Notes under the pieces: generated by a model
The model's input: only the letters and a program-made list of their open reading frames with translations
Databases searched by the model: none
What the model was told of the DNA's origin: nothing
Translations under genes and position numbers: made by a program
From: Candidatus Hydrogenedentota bacterium
Lineage (GTDB): Bacteria > Hydrogenedentota > Hydrogenedentia > Hydrogenedentales > CAITNO01
Assembly (NCBI GenBank): GCA_022706235.1
Contig: JAKJCY010000018.1
Span: 1-38,391, forward strand
Length of the DNA stretch: 38,391 bases
Direction of reading: 5' to 3'
Shown: one piece after another, positions 16,977-25,643 of the stretch
Position numbering within the stretch: the first letter of the stretch is position 1
Layout: every line of letters starts with the position of its first letter

Positions 16977-18044
16977 ATGTCCCAAAAACGTAACAATTCC
17001 TACGCGAAAAAAGTCGCCCTTCCTCCGGGGTCGCTGATCCATTTGGGTAAAGCCAGCGAAACCGGGGTGCAACTTTCCGTCATTACTTACGATGCCGACC
17101 GGTTTGAACGCAGGACGGTTACTACCTCGGCGGAGCCGAGCGCCCTTGTCCGGCCGGGTTCCGTGACCTGGCTGGACGTCAACGGTTTGCAGGACACCGG
17201 TCTGCTTGAAGCGATTGGCGGCGCCTACGGCATCCATTCCCTGACCCTGGAAGATATCTTAAATACGCACCAGCGGACCAAGGCGGACTTTTTCGATGGT
17301 TATGTGTACTTCGTCCTGAAGATGATACGGTATGATGCGGAACATAAAAAACTTGATGTTGAACAAGTCAGTCTGGTGCTGCTTCGCGATATGGTCATTA
17401 CCTTTCAGGAACGCCCCGGCGACGTACTGGAACCCTTACGGCAGCGCATTGAAAAGTCAAAAGGCAAGATACGTCATGAGGGGGCGGACTTTCTGTTTTA
17501 TTCCATCATAGACATCATTATTGACAACTATTTCCTCTGTCTGGAAGATGTGGGCGAAGAAATCGAGCAGTTGGAGGAACGGGCGCTGCAGCATCCGGAA
17601 CCCGGCCTGGTGCCCCTGCTCCAGGGGGTAAAGCGGGAACTGTTGTCCCTGCGCAGGGCGGTGTGGCCCCTGCGCGAAGAAATCACCCTGCTGCTGCGGG
17701 AGGAACACCCCCTGATAAAGGCCGCCACAACCCCCTACCTGCGCGACCTGTACGACCATACCATCGCCATCATGGATACCGTGGAGAGTTTTCGAGACAC
17801 CACCTCCGGTCTGCTGGACGTATACCTGTCCAGTCTCAGCAACCGCATGAATGAGGTGATGAAAGTCCTGACGATTATCGCTACCATCTTTATACCGCTT
17901 TCCTTCATTACGGGCATTTATGGCATGAATTTTGTCAATATGCCCGAATTGCAGCTGCCATGGGCTTACCCGGTGATCCTGGGAATATGCATGGCGGTTG
18001 CCGTGGCCATGCTGATTTATTTCCGGCGCAAGCACTGGCTATAA
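16977..18044 (+). CDS. corA: CorA-type magnesium/cobalt channel
   Basis: The product has 355 residues. A cytoplasmic alpha/beta funnel domain is followed by a long stalk helix (about 200-290) and two C-terminal membrane helices. The signature Gly-Met-Asn lies at 316-318 (YGMNF) after the first membrane helix (VLTIIATIFIPLSFITGI). The second helix is YPVILGICMAVAVAMLIYF, ending in the basic tail RRKHWL. It carries Mg2+ and possibly Co2+ inwards, as a pentamer. The frame opens at 16893, but the ATG at 16977 after AAAGG fits the family; TATACT at 16933-16938 may be its -10 box. It lies 62 bases before hslU. Confidence 0.95.
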   Translation: MSQKRNNSYAKKVALPPGSLIHLGKASETGVQLSVITYDADRFERRTVTTSAEPSALVRPGSVTWLDVNGLQDTGLLEAIGGAYGIHSLTLEDILNTHQRTKADFFDGYVYFVLKMIRYDAEHKKLDVEQVSLVLLRDMVITFQERPGDVLEPLRQRIEKSKGKIRHEGADFLFYSIIDIIIDNYFLCLEDVGEEIEQLEERALQHPEPGLVPLLQGVKRELLSLRRAVWPLREEITLLLREEHPLIKAATTPYLRDLYDHTIAIMDTVESFRDTTSGLLDVYLSSLSNRMNEVMKVLTIIATIFIPLSFITGIYGMNFVNMPELQLPWAYPVILGICMAVAVAMLIYFRRKHWL

Positions 18045-18106
18045 TACCGGCAAGGGAGCACAGAAACCTGTCGGGGAAAACCCTAGCGCAACAAGAGGAT
18101 CATTTC

Positions 18107-19498
18107 ATGCAGCATTTAACGCCCAAGGAGATTGTCCGGGAACTGGACAAATACATTATCGGACAGGACAAGGCCAAGCGGAAGGTGGCTATCGCCCTGC
18201 GCAACCGGTGGCGGCGGTTACAACTGCCCGAAGACATCCGGGACGAAGTCATTCCCAAGAACATCATCATGATTGGGTCCACCGGCGTCGGCAAAACGGA
18301 AATCGCGCGCCGGCTGTCCAAAATGGCCGATGCCCCCTTTGTCAAGGTGGAAGCCAGCAAATTCACGGAGGTGGGCTACGTGGGCCGTGACTGTGAATCC
18401 ATGATTCGTGAACTCACCGAGGTCGCCGTCAAAATGGCCCGGGAGGAACTGCGCGCGGAATGTGAAGAAAAGGCCCGCGAACAGGCGGAACGTCGCCTGT
18501 TGGACCTTCTGCTTCCCCCGCGCCGCATGAAGGAAAAGCGGGCGGAATTCAATCCCATGGACCCGGGTGCCGGCGACGAGCCCGCCATCGAACCGGGACA
18601 GGCGGCCGAAGAAAAAGCGCGCCAACTTATCGCCAGAAAACTGGCCTCGGGGGAACTGGACGACCGCGAGGTGGAATTGACCGTATCCGAATCCAATCAG
18701 AACGCCATGCTGCAGGTCTTTGCGGCAAGTGGCATGGAAGAGATGGGCTTGAACTTGCAGGACATGTTCAGCCACATGTCGCCCCGGAAACAAAAGAACA
18801 AAAAGGTCAAGGTCTCGGAGGCCCGCGAAATCCTGCTGCAAGAGGCGTTGCATGAAATGATTGACATGGATCTGGCGGCCCGGCGCGCCATTGAACGCGT
18901 GGAAAGCAGCGGCATTGTTTTCCTCGATGAAATTGACAAGATCGCCGGGCGCGGCGGTTACAGCGGACACGGTCCCGACGTTTCCCGGGAAGGGGTGCAG
19001 CGCGATATTCTGCCCATCGTGGAAGGGAGTACGGTCATTACCAAGTACGGGTCGGTGCGGACCGACCATATCCTCTTCATCGCCGCAGGCGCCTTTCACA
19101 ATGCCAAGATATCCGACCTGATCCCGGAACTGCAGGGACGCTTCCCCATACGGGTGGAACTGGACAGCCTGCACACGGGCGACTTCATACGCATCTTGAC
19201 CGAAACGGAATGCTCGCTCGTCAGGCAATACCAGATGATGCTGGAAACCGAAGGCGTGTCACTGGTCTTTGAAGAGCAGGCCGTGGCGAAGATCGCCGAA
19301 ATCTGCGAACGCGTGAACACCGAATCGGAAGACATCGGCGCGCGGCGCCTCCACACCATCATGGAATACCTGCTGGAGAACGTGGCTTTCACCGCCTCTG
19401 AACGTCAGGGCGAAGAAATCATCATTACCCCCGAGTTTATCGAAGAACACCTCGCGGGCATTGTCGAACGCCAGGACCTGAACCAGTACATCCTATAA
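18107..19498 (+). CDS. hslU: HslU, ATPase subunit of the HslUV protease
   Basis: The product has 463 residues. This AAA+ unfoldase feeds proteins into the HslV peptidase. Walker A GSTGVGKT lies at 57-64 (Lys63), and the pore motif GYVG at 90-93 carries Tyr91, both at E. coli positions. The intermediate I domain is at about 110-245, Walker B is IVFLDEIDKI, and sensor 2 is in EDIGARRLHTIME. The C-terminal tail DLNQYIL is the type that docks into HslV. The frame is open from 17960, overlapping corA, but AAGAGGA before the ATG at 18107 and the conserved start MQHLTPKEIV decide the start. hslV, usually directly upstream, is absent: corA lies there instead. Confidence 0.96.
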   Translation: MQHLTPKEIVRELDKYIIGQDKAKRKVAIALRNRWRRLQLPEDIRDEVIPKNIIMIGSTGVGKTEIARRLSKMADAPFVKVEASKFTEVGYVGRDCESMIRELTEVAVKMAREELRAECEEKAREQAERRLLDLLLPPRRMKEKRAEFNPMDPGAGDEPAIEPGQAAEEKARQLIARKLASGELDDREVELTVSESNQNAMLQVFAASGMEEMGLNLQDMFSHMSPRKQKNKKVKVSEAREILLQEALHEMIDMDLAARRAIERVESSGIVFLDEIDKIAGRGGYSGHGPDVSREGVQRDILPIVEGSTVITKYGSVRTDHILFIAAGAFHNAKISDLIPELQGRFPIRVELDSLHTGDFIRILTETECSLVRQYQMMLETEGVSLVFEEQAVAKIAEICERVNTESEDIGARRLHTIMEYLLENVAFTASERQGEEIIITPEFIEEHLAGIVERQDLNQYIL

Positions 19499-19587
19499 AA
19501 AGCCGCTTTATCCCAGTCGTGACTGGAGGCCGCGTCGCCTGGTAGGGCGCCTGCCGGATGGTGAGCAAAAAAATGTGGTATTGAGTT

Positions 19588-21546
19588 TTACTGATCTAGC
19601 ACGGGAAACTCCGTGATGCGCAGTTTTGCACAGCCGTAAGGGATGAGTTCGAGTTCTGTAACGGGTTCCGTGGAAGTAACCGGACTTTGCGGCGGCGGCG
19701 CGGCTGCGTTGTGTTCGATGTCCCATCCTGGAAGTAGTTTTCCTTTTACATACGCGCGCAGGGGCGGCGTGGCGGGATCGAAGGGGTTGGCGCCGATAGG
19801 CGCTTCTTCAAACCGGAACGAGGCTTCCGGCTTGGCGGCATCCAGTTCCAACGCGTAATTCCAGGGCGTTGTCGGCAACACTTCAAAGTCATTGTGCGGC
19901 GCCTCACCGCGCAGGGGTTTCCACTCCGCGCCGATGCGCAACGAATAGACGAGAGGGCCCCGGGACACGGCGGCACTGTCATTAAAACGACGTTCAACCG
20001 TTGCGGTCATCGGGAAACGCAGGGTAACAACCGTATCCCCCTGCCATGTGCGGCTGAGGGTATGAAATGTTCCAGGAGTGACGGACACCGCCGCTTCGTC
20101 ACCGATTTGCAGGGTAGCATTCTGAGTCCAGCCAGGGACGCGGAAGGCGACCGGAAACTCCCCGTCGCCCGTAACGGTTACCCGCACCGTGTCCCGGAAG
20201 GGATAGTCGGTCTCCACGCGCACGCGCACGGGCTTCCCGTTCACCTCCGTGTTGAGCCGGCAGGGCGCATAGGCGACGGCCGCAAGTCCGACCGGCATGC
20301 CCAACGCTTTTGACGGCATGCGCATCCAGCAATGGGCGGAAAACTTGGGCCAGCCCTGGTGCATGTTGGCCGTACAGCAGCCGTAATTGGGTTCCAGGCC
20401 GAAGAGGTTCGCGTCAGGGCCGTTGTTGGTGTAGACCCGGTCTTCGGACACACGGCAGACGACCTGGTTCGCCTGCTGCACATACTGGTGCGCCCACATG
20501 TCCGGCGAGAAGGTGCCGGGGAGGGCGTTGAAGGCGATGCGCTCGAGCCGGTCCGCCAGGTCCGCCCGGCCTAGAATCGCTATCGTGTTTTCAAGAGAAA
20601 ACATATATTCTACTACGGCGCACAGTTCGGTACCCTGGGACGGGCTCAATCCCGCATAATGCTCGTCGCCGGTCAGGATGCCGGTTATTTGCCCGTGATA
20701 GTTGTCGAGTGTGTTAAGTATGGTATCCAGCGCGGCGGCTTCCGCAGCGTCGCGTGACTGGCGATACCAGGCCGCTGGCGCTTTCACGGCCATGGCGTTG
20801 TTCACCACGTGCGTGTCGAGAATACAGTCCTTCGCATTCATCTTTTCGGGATACTTGAAGTTTTCAAAGTGGTCGCGCCAGTTGAAACCTTGTTCATGGG
20901 CGTGGGCCGCCACATCCAGCAACCACGCTTCGCCGGTCATTTCGTACAGCCAGTGTAACGTGATGACCAAATCCATCCAGCGGTACTTTCCCCAATCGAA
21001 CAGCGGTGTTTCCCTCAGCACGGAGTCGATGCAGCGGACATTCTTCAGCATGGCGGGAATCACACGCGCAGCCGCGGTGGCTTCGTGGTATTGGCGGAGT
21101 GCCTTGAGAATAACAAACTGCGGCCAGGGATCGAGGTCCCGGTAGCCTTCGCTCTTGCGCGGACCGAGCCAGCCGTCCCCGTGCTGATGGCCGATAATGT
21201 AATCCATCCAGCGTTTCACATCGGCCTTCAGCGTGTCATCATTCAGGATCCACGCCAGCGGAACCATGCCGTCCAGCCAGTAGGGCGCGCGCTCCCACCC
21301 TTCCGCTTTACCACCTATCCAGCCGCTGTCCTTGATGTCCGGCCAGAACTTCTCCAGGTTTCCCGACAAGCCGTCCGCCTGGATACGCAGCTGCCGCTGC
21401 AGCCAGCCTTCCGCAGTAATCGCGCCGACGGGCAGCGGTTCCAGCGCAAGAGGCGCCAGGCGTGCGGGTTCTTTTTGTGCGCCGGAAACGGTGCTTATCA
21501 CTATAACCGGCAGTATCATGACGTAAAGTCCTTTCCCTAAATCCAT
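19588..21546 (-). CDS. Secreted GH127-like (DUF1680) beta-L-arabinofuranosidase-type enzyme
   Basis: The product has 652 residues. Residues 1-23 form a signal peptide (MDLGKGLYVMILPVIVISTVSGA). The helical barrel of the family follows (GWLQRQLRIQADGLSGNL, DGWLGPRKSEGYRDLDPW, DTHVVNNAMAVKAP). The zinc-thiolate site of GH127 is complete: Glu307 and Cys309 in GTELCAVVEY, and Cys390-Cys391 in PNYGCCTANMHQGWPKF. In the Bifidobacterium enzyme the first Cys of this pair is the nucleophile. Expected activity is release of L-arabinofuranose or a related sugar from plant glycans. GAGGAG precedes the ATG. It converges with hslU, with 89 bases between the stops. Confidence 0.9.
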   Translation of the reverse strand: MDLGKGLYVMILPVIVISTVSGAQKEPARLAPLALEPLPVGAITAEGWLQRQLRIQADGLSGNLEKFWPDIKDSGWIGGKAEGWERAPYWLDGMVPLAWILNDDTLKADVKRWMDYIIGHQHGDGWLGPRKSEGYRDLDPWPQFVILKALRQYHEATAAARVIPAMLKNVRCIDSVLRETPLFDWGKYRWMDLVITLHWLYEMTGEAWLLDVAAHAHEQGFNWRDHFENFKYPEKMNAKDCILDTHVVNNAMAVKAPAAWYRQSRDAAEAAALDTILNTLDNYHGQITGILTGDEHYAGLSPSQGTELCAVVEYMFSLENTIAILGRADLADRLERIAFNALPGTFSPDMWAHQYVQQANQVVCRVSEDRVYTNNGPDANLFGLEPNYGCCTANMHQGWPKFSAHCWMRMPSKALGMPVGLAAVAYAPCRLNTEVNGKPVRVRVETDYPFRDTVRVTVTGDGEFPVAFRVPGWTQNATLQIGDEAAVSVTPGTFHTLSRTWQGDTVVTLRFPMTATVERRFNDSAAVSRGPLVYSLRIGAEWKPLRGEAPHNDFEVLPTTPWNYALELDAAKPEASFRFEEAPIGANPFDPATPPLRAYVKGKLLPGWDIEHNAAAPPPQSPVTSTEPVTELELIPYGCAKLRITEFPVLDQ

Positions 21547-22038
21547 GATAGTCTCCTCAACGCTTTATCTGTACACGCAGGCGTCGCGTTGGTTGGTCGC
21601 CGTGAAAGCCAGAGAGATGGAACAACATCGTTCCGGCAGGCTTGTCCTGGTTTCATGGTCGCATGACGGGCCGGTTCGTTTCAAAATGACAGGCCCATGC
21701 CGCTGCACAAACTTGGTATTGCCCATCTCTGGAAATTCATGAATACATGGTGCAGCCGACACCGGGCGATGGCATGTGTCGCTTTTTCCCAAGGATTTTT
21801 ATTGGTATGGTCAGGGTGATACAATAGGGAGCGCATAGGAAAGACAAGGACCTTCTCACATAAAGGGTTCTTAAACGCCGGAGTAAGGAAAATAACGGCA
21901 GGAGTTGCCAGAGACATGACTTAAACCGGGCTCCTGCCATGTTCTGGCCTCGGGGACGAACATGGTTATCGTGGCGCCGCCTCTTTGGGCAGGTTTGCTA
22001 CTGTCTTCAGTCGCCTGGCGCCAAGGAGGTAGTGTGCT
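21547..22038. other. Divergent intergenic region, no gene seen
   Basis: These 492 bases separate the GH127 gene (minus) from the EIIA-CBS gene (plus). The short frames have no ribosome sites or recognisable features. I found no convincing promoter pair, riboswitch or repeat. The last 15 bases hold a strong AAGGAGGT ribosome site for the plus-strand gene. It is long enough to hide a small RNA. Confidence 0.5.
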
Positions 22039-22962
22039 ATGCCCGTGATTCAAGAAATCCAATTCGTACAATTTCTTGAGCCCAAGAATATTCTGTGCCG
22101 GATGCAGGCAACCTGCTGGCAGGATGCGATAACGGAATTGGCCTGCCTGTTGCATCGTAACGAGGGGGGGTTCGATCTGAATGAAGTGGTGGCCTCCTGT
22201 ATTCGCCGGGAAGAGGCGACCTCCACCGTGATTGCCCCGCGGCTTGCGTTGCCCCATGCCCGCGTCAAGGGACTGGACCGGGTCCTGGTTGCCATTGGTA
22301 CCCTCGACGCGGGAATCCTGTTTGCCTCGCCCGACCATGGCCTGGTGCAGGTGGTTATCCTCATCCTGACACCTCATGAAGATCCGGGACTGTATTTGCA
22401 GGTTTTGGCGGCGCTTACGCGCAACCTGGGGGCTCCCGGGGCACCGGACCATCTTGCGGAATTTGTCTCCTCCGATGAAATTTATCATGCATTTGTCAGT
22501 AACGGCGCCGAACTGCCGCCTTATCTGAAAGCCCAGGATCTCATGGAACGCGCACCGGTGACCCTCCTAGAAACCGATTATCTCAAAGATGCGATTGAGA
22601 CGTTTTGTACGCGAAAAGTCATGGATATTACCATTATCGATGAAGAACGCGACGTGCGGGGGGTTCTTTCCGTGGAGGACATCCTGCGGCACAGCCTGCC
22701 CGGGCACCTGCTCTGGATGCATGATCTTTCCCCCATACTCCGGTTTGAGCCCTTCGCCGATCTGCTCAAGCGCGACCATGACAGTAAGATTGCGGATTAT
22801 ATGCGTGAAGAGTATGTGTCCGCCGAACCGGGCATGCCGGCGGTACAGCTGGCCAAACTGTTCATCAACGAAAATGTCCGGCAGATTGTGGTCCGTAATC
22901 AGCGCCGGCTGGCCGGAATCGTGGATTTGCACGCCTTTATGGCTAAACTCTTTTGGCGATGA
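22039..22962 (+). CDS. PTS EIIA-like domain fused to tandem CBS domains
   Basis: The product has 307 residues. Residues 1-150 form an EIIA domain of the fructose/nitrogen type, with phosphorylatable His73 in APRLALPHARV. Residues 165-305 form two CBS units: LMERAPVTLLETDYLKDAIE...VRGVLSVEDIL, and IADYMREEYVSAEPGMPAVQLA...LAGIVDLHAFM. CBS pairs bind adenosyl compounds. No PTS permease, HPr or enzyme I lies in the window, so it is probably a regulator that reads phosphorylation and nucleotide state. It is followed 89 bases later by an ion or carboxylate transporter, its likely target. A perfect AAGGAGG site precedes the ATG. A G7 run codes for Gly-Gly near 22164-22170. Confidence 0.88.
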   Translation: MPVIQEIQFVQFLEPKNILCRMQATCWQDAITELACLLHRNEGGFDLNEVVASCIRREEATSTVIAPRLALPHARVKGLDRVLVAIGTLDAGILFASPDHGLVQVVILILTPHEDPGLYLQVLAALTRNLGAPGAPDHLAEFVSSDEIYHAFVSNGAELPPYLKAQDLMERAPVTLLETDYLKDAIETFCTRKVMDITIIDEERDVRGVLSVEDILRHSLPGHLLWMHDLSPILRFEPFADLLKRDHDSKIADYMREEYVSAEPGMPAVQLAKLFINENVRQIVVRNQRRLAGIVDLHAFMAKLFWR

Positions 22963-23051
22963 GTGCCGAGGCCGCAGCAGTTCATTCCCACTGGAATTTG
23001 CGGTAGTGACAACCCTGTCCCTCCTCCGCATCGTTATAGGAATCAACACAC

Positions 23052-24473
23052 ATGCACGCTGAAGAACAAGAACAGACAATGAGCGCCGTAACCCTTTCGA
23101 TCCGCCTGGTGGTGTTGCTGCTCTTAAGCACCCTGGCCGGAGTGGCGGGAGGGGCTATTGGTCTGGAATTTCATCAACAGGTGGCGACCGCCGTTTTCCT
23201 GTCTATTATTCTGGGGACCCTTTTTTTCTGGTCTTTCCGCCTTGCCATCGCCTTTCTGGGTGTGGCGGTCCTTATTTTCTCAAAGTCGCTGAACATACCC
23301 CATTTCGTGGAATCCGCGGCGCTGCCGGTGATTTTGTTTTTGGTGGGCATGATGATTGTCGTGGGGGCATTGCGGGACTTGGGCTTCTTCACCTGGGTGG
23401 TGCAGATGATTGTATCCATGCCCAACATGACCGCCCACAAGTTTATCATAACCTTATGCCTGGCCTCATCCTTGCTGGCCTGTGCTGTGGACGAAGTGAC
23501 CTCGATAATCTTTATTTCCACGCTGGTGTTCCAGGTTTGTGAACGCCTGAAATTGAATCCGGCGCCTTACCTCATTTCCTGCGTGCTCTGCACCAATGTG
23601 GGAAGTGCCGGTACCATGCTCGGCAACCCGGTGGGGATTTACATCGGCACGCAGGCGGGGTTTTCGTTTCATGATTTCCTCTTCTGGGCCTTCCCTATCA
23701 TGCTGGTATCCCTGGCGGCGACCGTGATGGTCACCATGCTCTGGTACCGCAAGGAAATGCGGGAGTTTGACGAACGCCTGGCTGATCGCTTAAGCCATAA
23801 TCTCAGCCTCGCGCCGCGCGTGGACATCCCTTACAAAAAGGGGCTGGTCATACTGCTGCTCACGGTCCTTTTCATCGCCTCGCACCACAGCCTTGAAGGG
23901 GCGCTTGGCCTCGACAAAAACAGTATCCTGTTGATTGCCCCGCTGATATGCGCCGGGGTCATCATGATCATGCGCCACAACCGCGCCCGCCACTACGTGG
24001 AGCATGAAGTGGACTGGTGGACCTTGCTCTTTTTTATGCTGCTTTTCGCCGTTGCCGGAACCTTGGAATATACCGGGGTCACCGTGTTCATGGCACAACA
24101 TTTCCAGCATAGTTTCGGCGATAGCCTGGCTGTTCTGGTGCCGGTCATCCTGCTGATGACCGCAGTGGGCTCCGCTTTCGTGGATAATGTGGTGTTCGTA
24201 GCGGCCTTCGCCCCCATCATCAAGGAATTGGCAACCACCCTGCCGGCGATGCCCCTGTGGTGGGCGTTGCTGTTCGGGGCTTGTTTCGGCGGAAACATTA
24301 CCATGATTGGAAGCACGGCCAATATCGTTGCGCTGGGTATGCTCGAAAAACATTCGAAGATACAGGTCTCTTTTTTCAGCTGGCTTAAAATCGGTCTGCT
24401 GTCCGCCCTTGTCAGCTGCCTCATTGCCTGGCTGGCCCTCGTGGTTCTTGGCCCATACATGGGAACGATGTGA
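23052..24473 (+). CDS. ArsB/NhaD/SLC13-superfamily membrane transporter
   Basis: The product has 473 residues and about 11-12 membrane segments. Two inverted halves show the superfamily signatures NVGSAGTMLGNPVGIYIGT and FGGNITMIGSTANIVALG. Other features are AVDEVTSIIFISTLVF in half one and SAFVDNVVFVAAFAPII in half two; the conserved Asp residues in the membrane favour ion antiport of the NhaD/ArsB kind. It could be a Na+/H+ antiporter or a dicarboxylate or anion carrier; sequence alone does not decide. It follows the EIIA-CBS gene and is probably cotranscribed and regulated by it. The start at 23052 has AGGA 12 bases before; an internal ATG at 23079 is possible. Confidence 0.85.
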   Translation: MHAEEQEQTMSAVTLSIRLVVLLLLSTLAGVAGGAIGLEFHQQVATAVFLSIILGTLFFWSFRLAIAFLGVAVLIFSKSLNIPHFVESAALPVILFLVGMMIVVGALRDLGFFTWVVQMIVSMPNMTAHKFIITLCLASSLLACAVDEVTSIIFISTLVFQVCERLKLNPAPYLISCVLCTNVGSAGTMLGNPVGIYIGTQAGFSFHDFLFWAFPIMLVSLAATVMVTMLWYRKEMREFDERLADRLSHNLSLAPRVDIPYKKGLVILLLTVLFIASHHSLEGALGLDKNSILLIAPLICAGVIMIMRHNRARHYVEHEVDWWTLLFFMLLFAVAGTLEYTGVTVFMAQHFQHSFGDSLAVLVPVILLMTAVGSAFVDNVVFVAAFAPIIKELATTLPAMPLWWALLFGACFGGNITMIGSTANIVALGMLEKHSKIQVSFFSWLKIGLLSALVSCLIAWLALVVLGPYMGTM

Positions 24474-24690
24474 ATGGAATCCGGCCGGTCAGGGGGTTGA
24501 AGTATATCATCACTCCGCGATGGTGCCGCCTTTCCAGGCGCCGCTCGAGATATGAAACGTGCACGACGCTTCCGCATTTCTTTTCAATCAGTGCCCTGAC
24601 AGTTGCGGATAGGGTAATCATGCGGGTGCGAAGGGCATGATACGCCCGAGGGGACAGGCTTCACAGGTATTTACGCAAACAAAACAGGCA

Positions 24691-24716
24691 AGAGCCGGAA
24701 GGTTTCTTCGGCCTTT
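24691..24716 (+). terminator. Possible terminator after the transporter gene
   Basis: GCCGGAAG and CTTCGGC form a stem with one bulged G around a GTTT loop, followed by CTTTT. It is about 220 bases after the transporter stop and immediately before the next promoter. Confidence 0.5.
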
Positions 24717-24721
24717 TGCTG

Positions 24722-24727
24722 TATAAT
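24722..24727 (+). promoter_or_regulatory. Consensus -10 box of the ThuA-like gene
   Basis: TATAAT, 37 bases before the ATG. No good -35 box is seen at 16-18 bases, where the terminator hairpin lies; an activator or another start mode is possible. Confidence 0.4.
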
Positions 24728-24763
24728 GGGAGCATCTTTGTAAACCTATGAAAGGGATTCGTC

Positions 24764-25501
24764 ATGCATGTCAAATCCGTTATCGCACTGTTTATCCTGG
24801 GCGCGGCCGCTCTTTCCTTAATAGGAAACGGTTTCGCGGAGGATACACTGAAGGTCGCCGTGGTCACCGGCGGTCATTCCTATGAGAAGAAACCCTTTGA
24901 AGCAATGTTCAGGAATTTCGAGGGGCTGGAATGCGTGTTCCTGGAAATGGAAGACCAGCGTGGGATTTTTGAAGATATCTCGCAGTGGCCGTACAAGGCC
25001 GTGGTCCTCTATAACATGACGCGCGAGATTTCTGAAAAACAACAGGAAAACTTCATTAAACTGTTGGAGCAGGGTGTGGGTTTTGTGGTGTTGCATCACG
25101 CCATCGCGGCATTTCCGGACTGGCCCGAGTATCGTAAAATCGCCGGCACGAAGTACTGGCTGGAAGATACGGTGGAGAACGGGGTTATGCACCCGAAAAG
25201 CCAGTGGGAGGAAGGCGTGGATATGCGGTTGCATGTGGAAGACCCGGCTCATCCCATCATGGCGGGCGTCAACGATTTTACCGTGCACGATGAAACCTAC
25301 AAGGGCTATGATCTCGAGCCGGATAATCACCTGATTCTGTCCTGCGGCGAGCCGGGCAGCCAGAAGGAAGTGGCCTGGACGAGAACGTACCGAAACGCGA
25401 AGATTTGCCTGATACAGCCAGGGCACGGTTCGGGTGCCTACAGTAACGAAAACTTTCAGCGGATGCTGCGTCAGGCGATTCAATGGGTCGCCTTGAAATA
25501 G
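24764..25501 (+). CDS. Secreted ThuA-like protein
   Basis: The product has 245 residues. A signal peptide lies at 1-25 (MHVKSVIALFILGAAALSLI..GFA). The remainder is a ThuA domain, a class-I glutamine-amidotransferase-like fold: VAVVTGGHSYEKKPFEAMF, YKAVVLYNMTREISEKQQENF, GVGFVVLHHAIAAF, HPIMAGVNDFTVHDETYKGY and CLIQPGHGSGAYSNENFQRML. The domain is named for trehalose utilisation in rhizobia and is common in PVC-type bacteria beside sugar oxidoreductases; its reaction is not settled. The conserved His pair in VLHHA and the His-x-Glu-x-Tyr block are present. AAAGGGA precedes the ATG. It ends 142 bases before the first sulfatase-like gene, in the same direction. Confidence 0.88.
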   Translation: MHVKSVIALFILGAAALSLIGNGFAEDTLKVAVVTGGHSYEKKPFEAMFRNFEGLECVFLEMEDQRGIFEDISQWPYKAVVLYNMTREISEKQQENFIKLLEQGVGFVVLHHAIAAFPDWPEYRKIAGTKYWLEDTVENGVMHPKSQWEEGVDMRLHVEDPAHPIMAGVNDFTVHDETYKGYDLEPDNHLILSCGEPGSQKEVAWTRTYRNAKICLIQPGHGSGAYSNENFQRMLRQAIQWVALK

Positions 25502-25534
25502 TGCCGCAGGAAAAATAAGGTTGTATATTTTTTT

Positions 25535-25575
25535 GGTTAACCATGGAACGCACAGAACGCACGGAAAAACAGAGG
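25535..25575. repeat. Short 9-base periodic repeat (GAACGCAC type)
   Basis: After GGTTAACCATG, the unit GAACGCAC occurs twice with 9-base spacing, then decays into GGAAAAACAGAGG. A related block, AACCACGAAGTTCACGGAAC, lies at 29275-29294. Both sit just upstream of a gene start. Similar AACCACGAA-type periodic repeats occur between genes in many bacteria of this kind. Confidence 0.4.
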
Positions 25576-25643
25576 ACTTGTCGGGGCACTCGGAGCACAA
25601 TTACTGATACGGGTATCGGTTGTGTGCTTGCAGGAGGTTATAC

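Larger units (their letters stand above)
24474..24763. other. Intergenic region before the ThuA-like gene
   Basis: These 290 bases hold a terminator-like hairpin and a -10 box at the right end. A minus-strand frame of 66 codons (24621-24421) runs into the transporter gene and has no ribosome site, so I do not call it a gene. Confidence 0.5.

Noticed and set aside
21547-22038. Riboswitch or small RNA upstream of the EIIA-CBS gene
   Set aside because: I could not find a known aptamer core or a clear terminator pair; a covariance-model search would be needed.
24421-24621. Small minus-strand gene of 66 codons
   Set aside because: No ribosome site, overlaps the end of the transporter gene, and no recognisable family.
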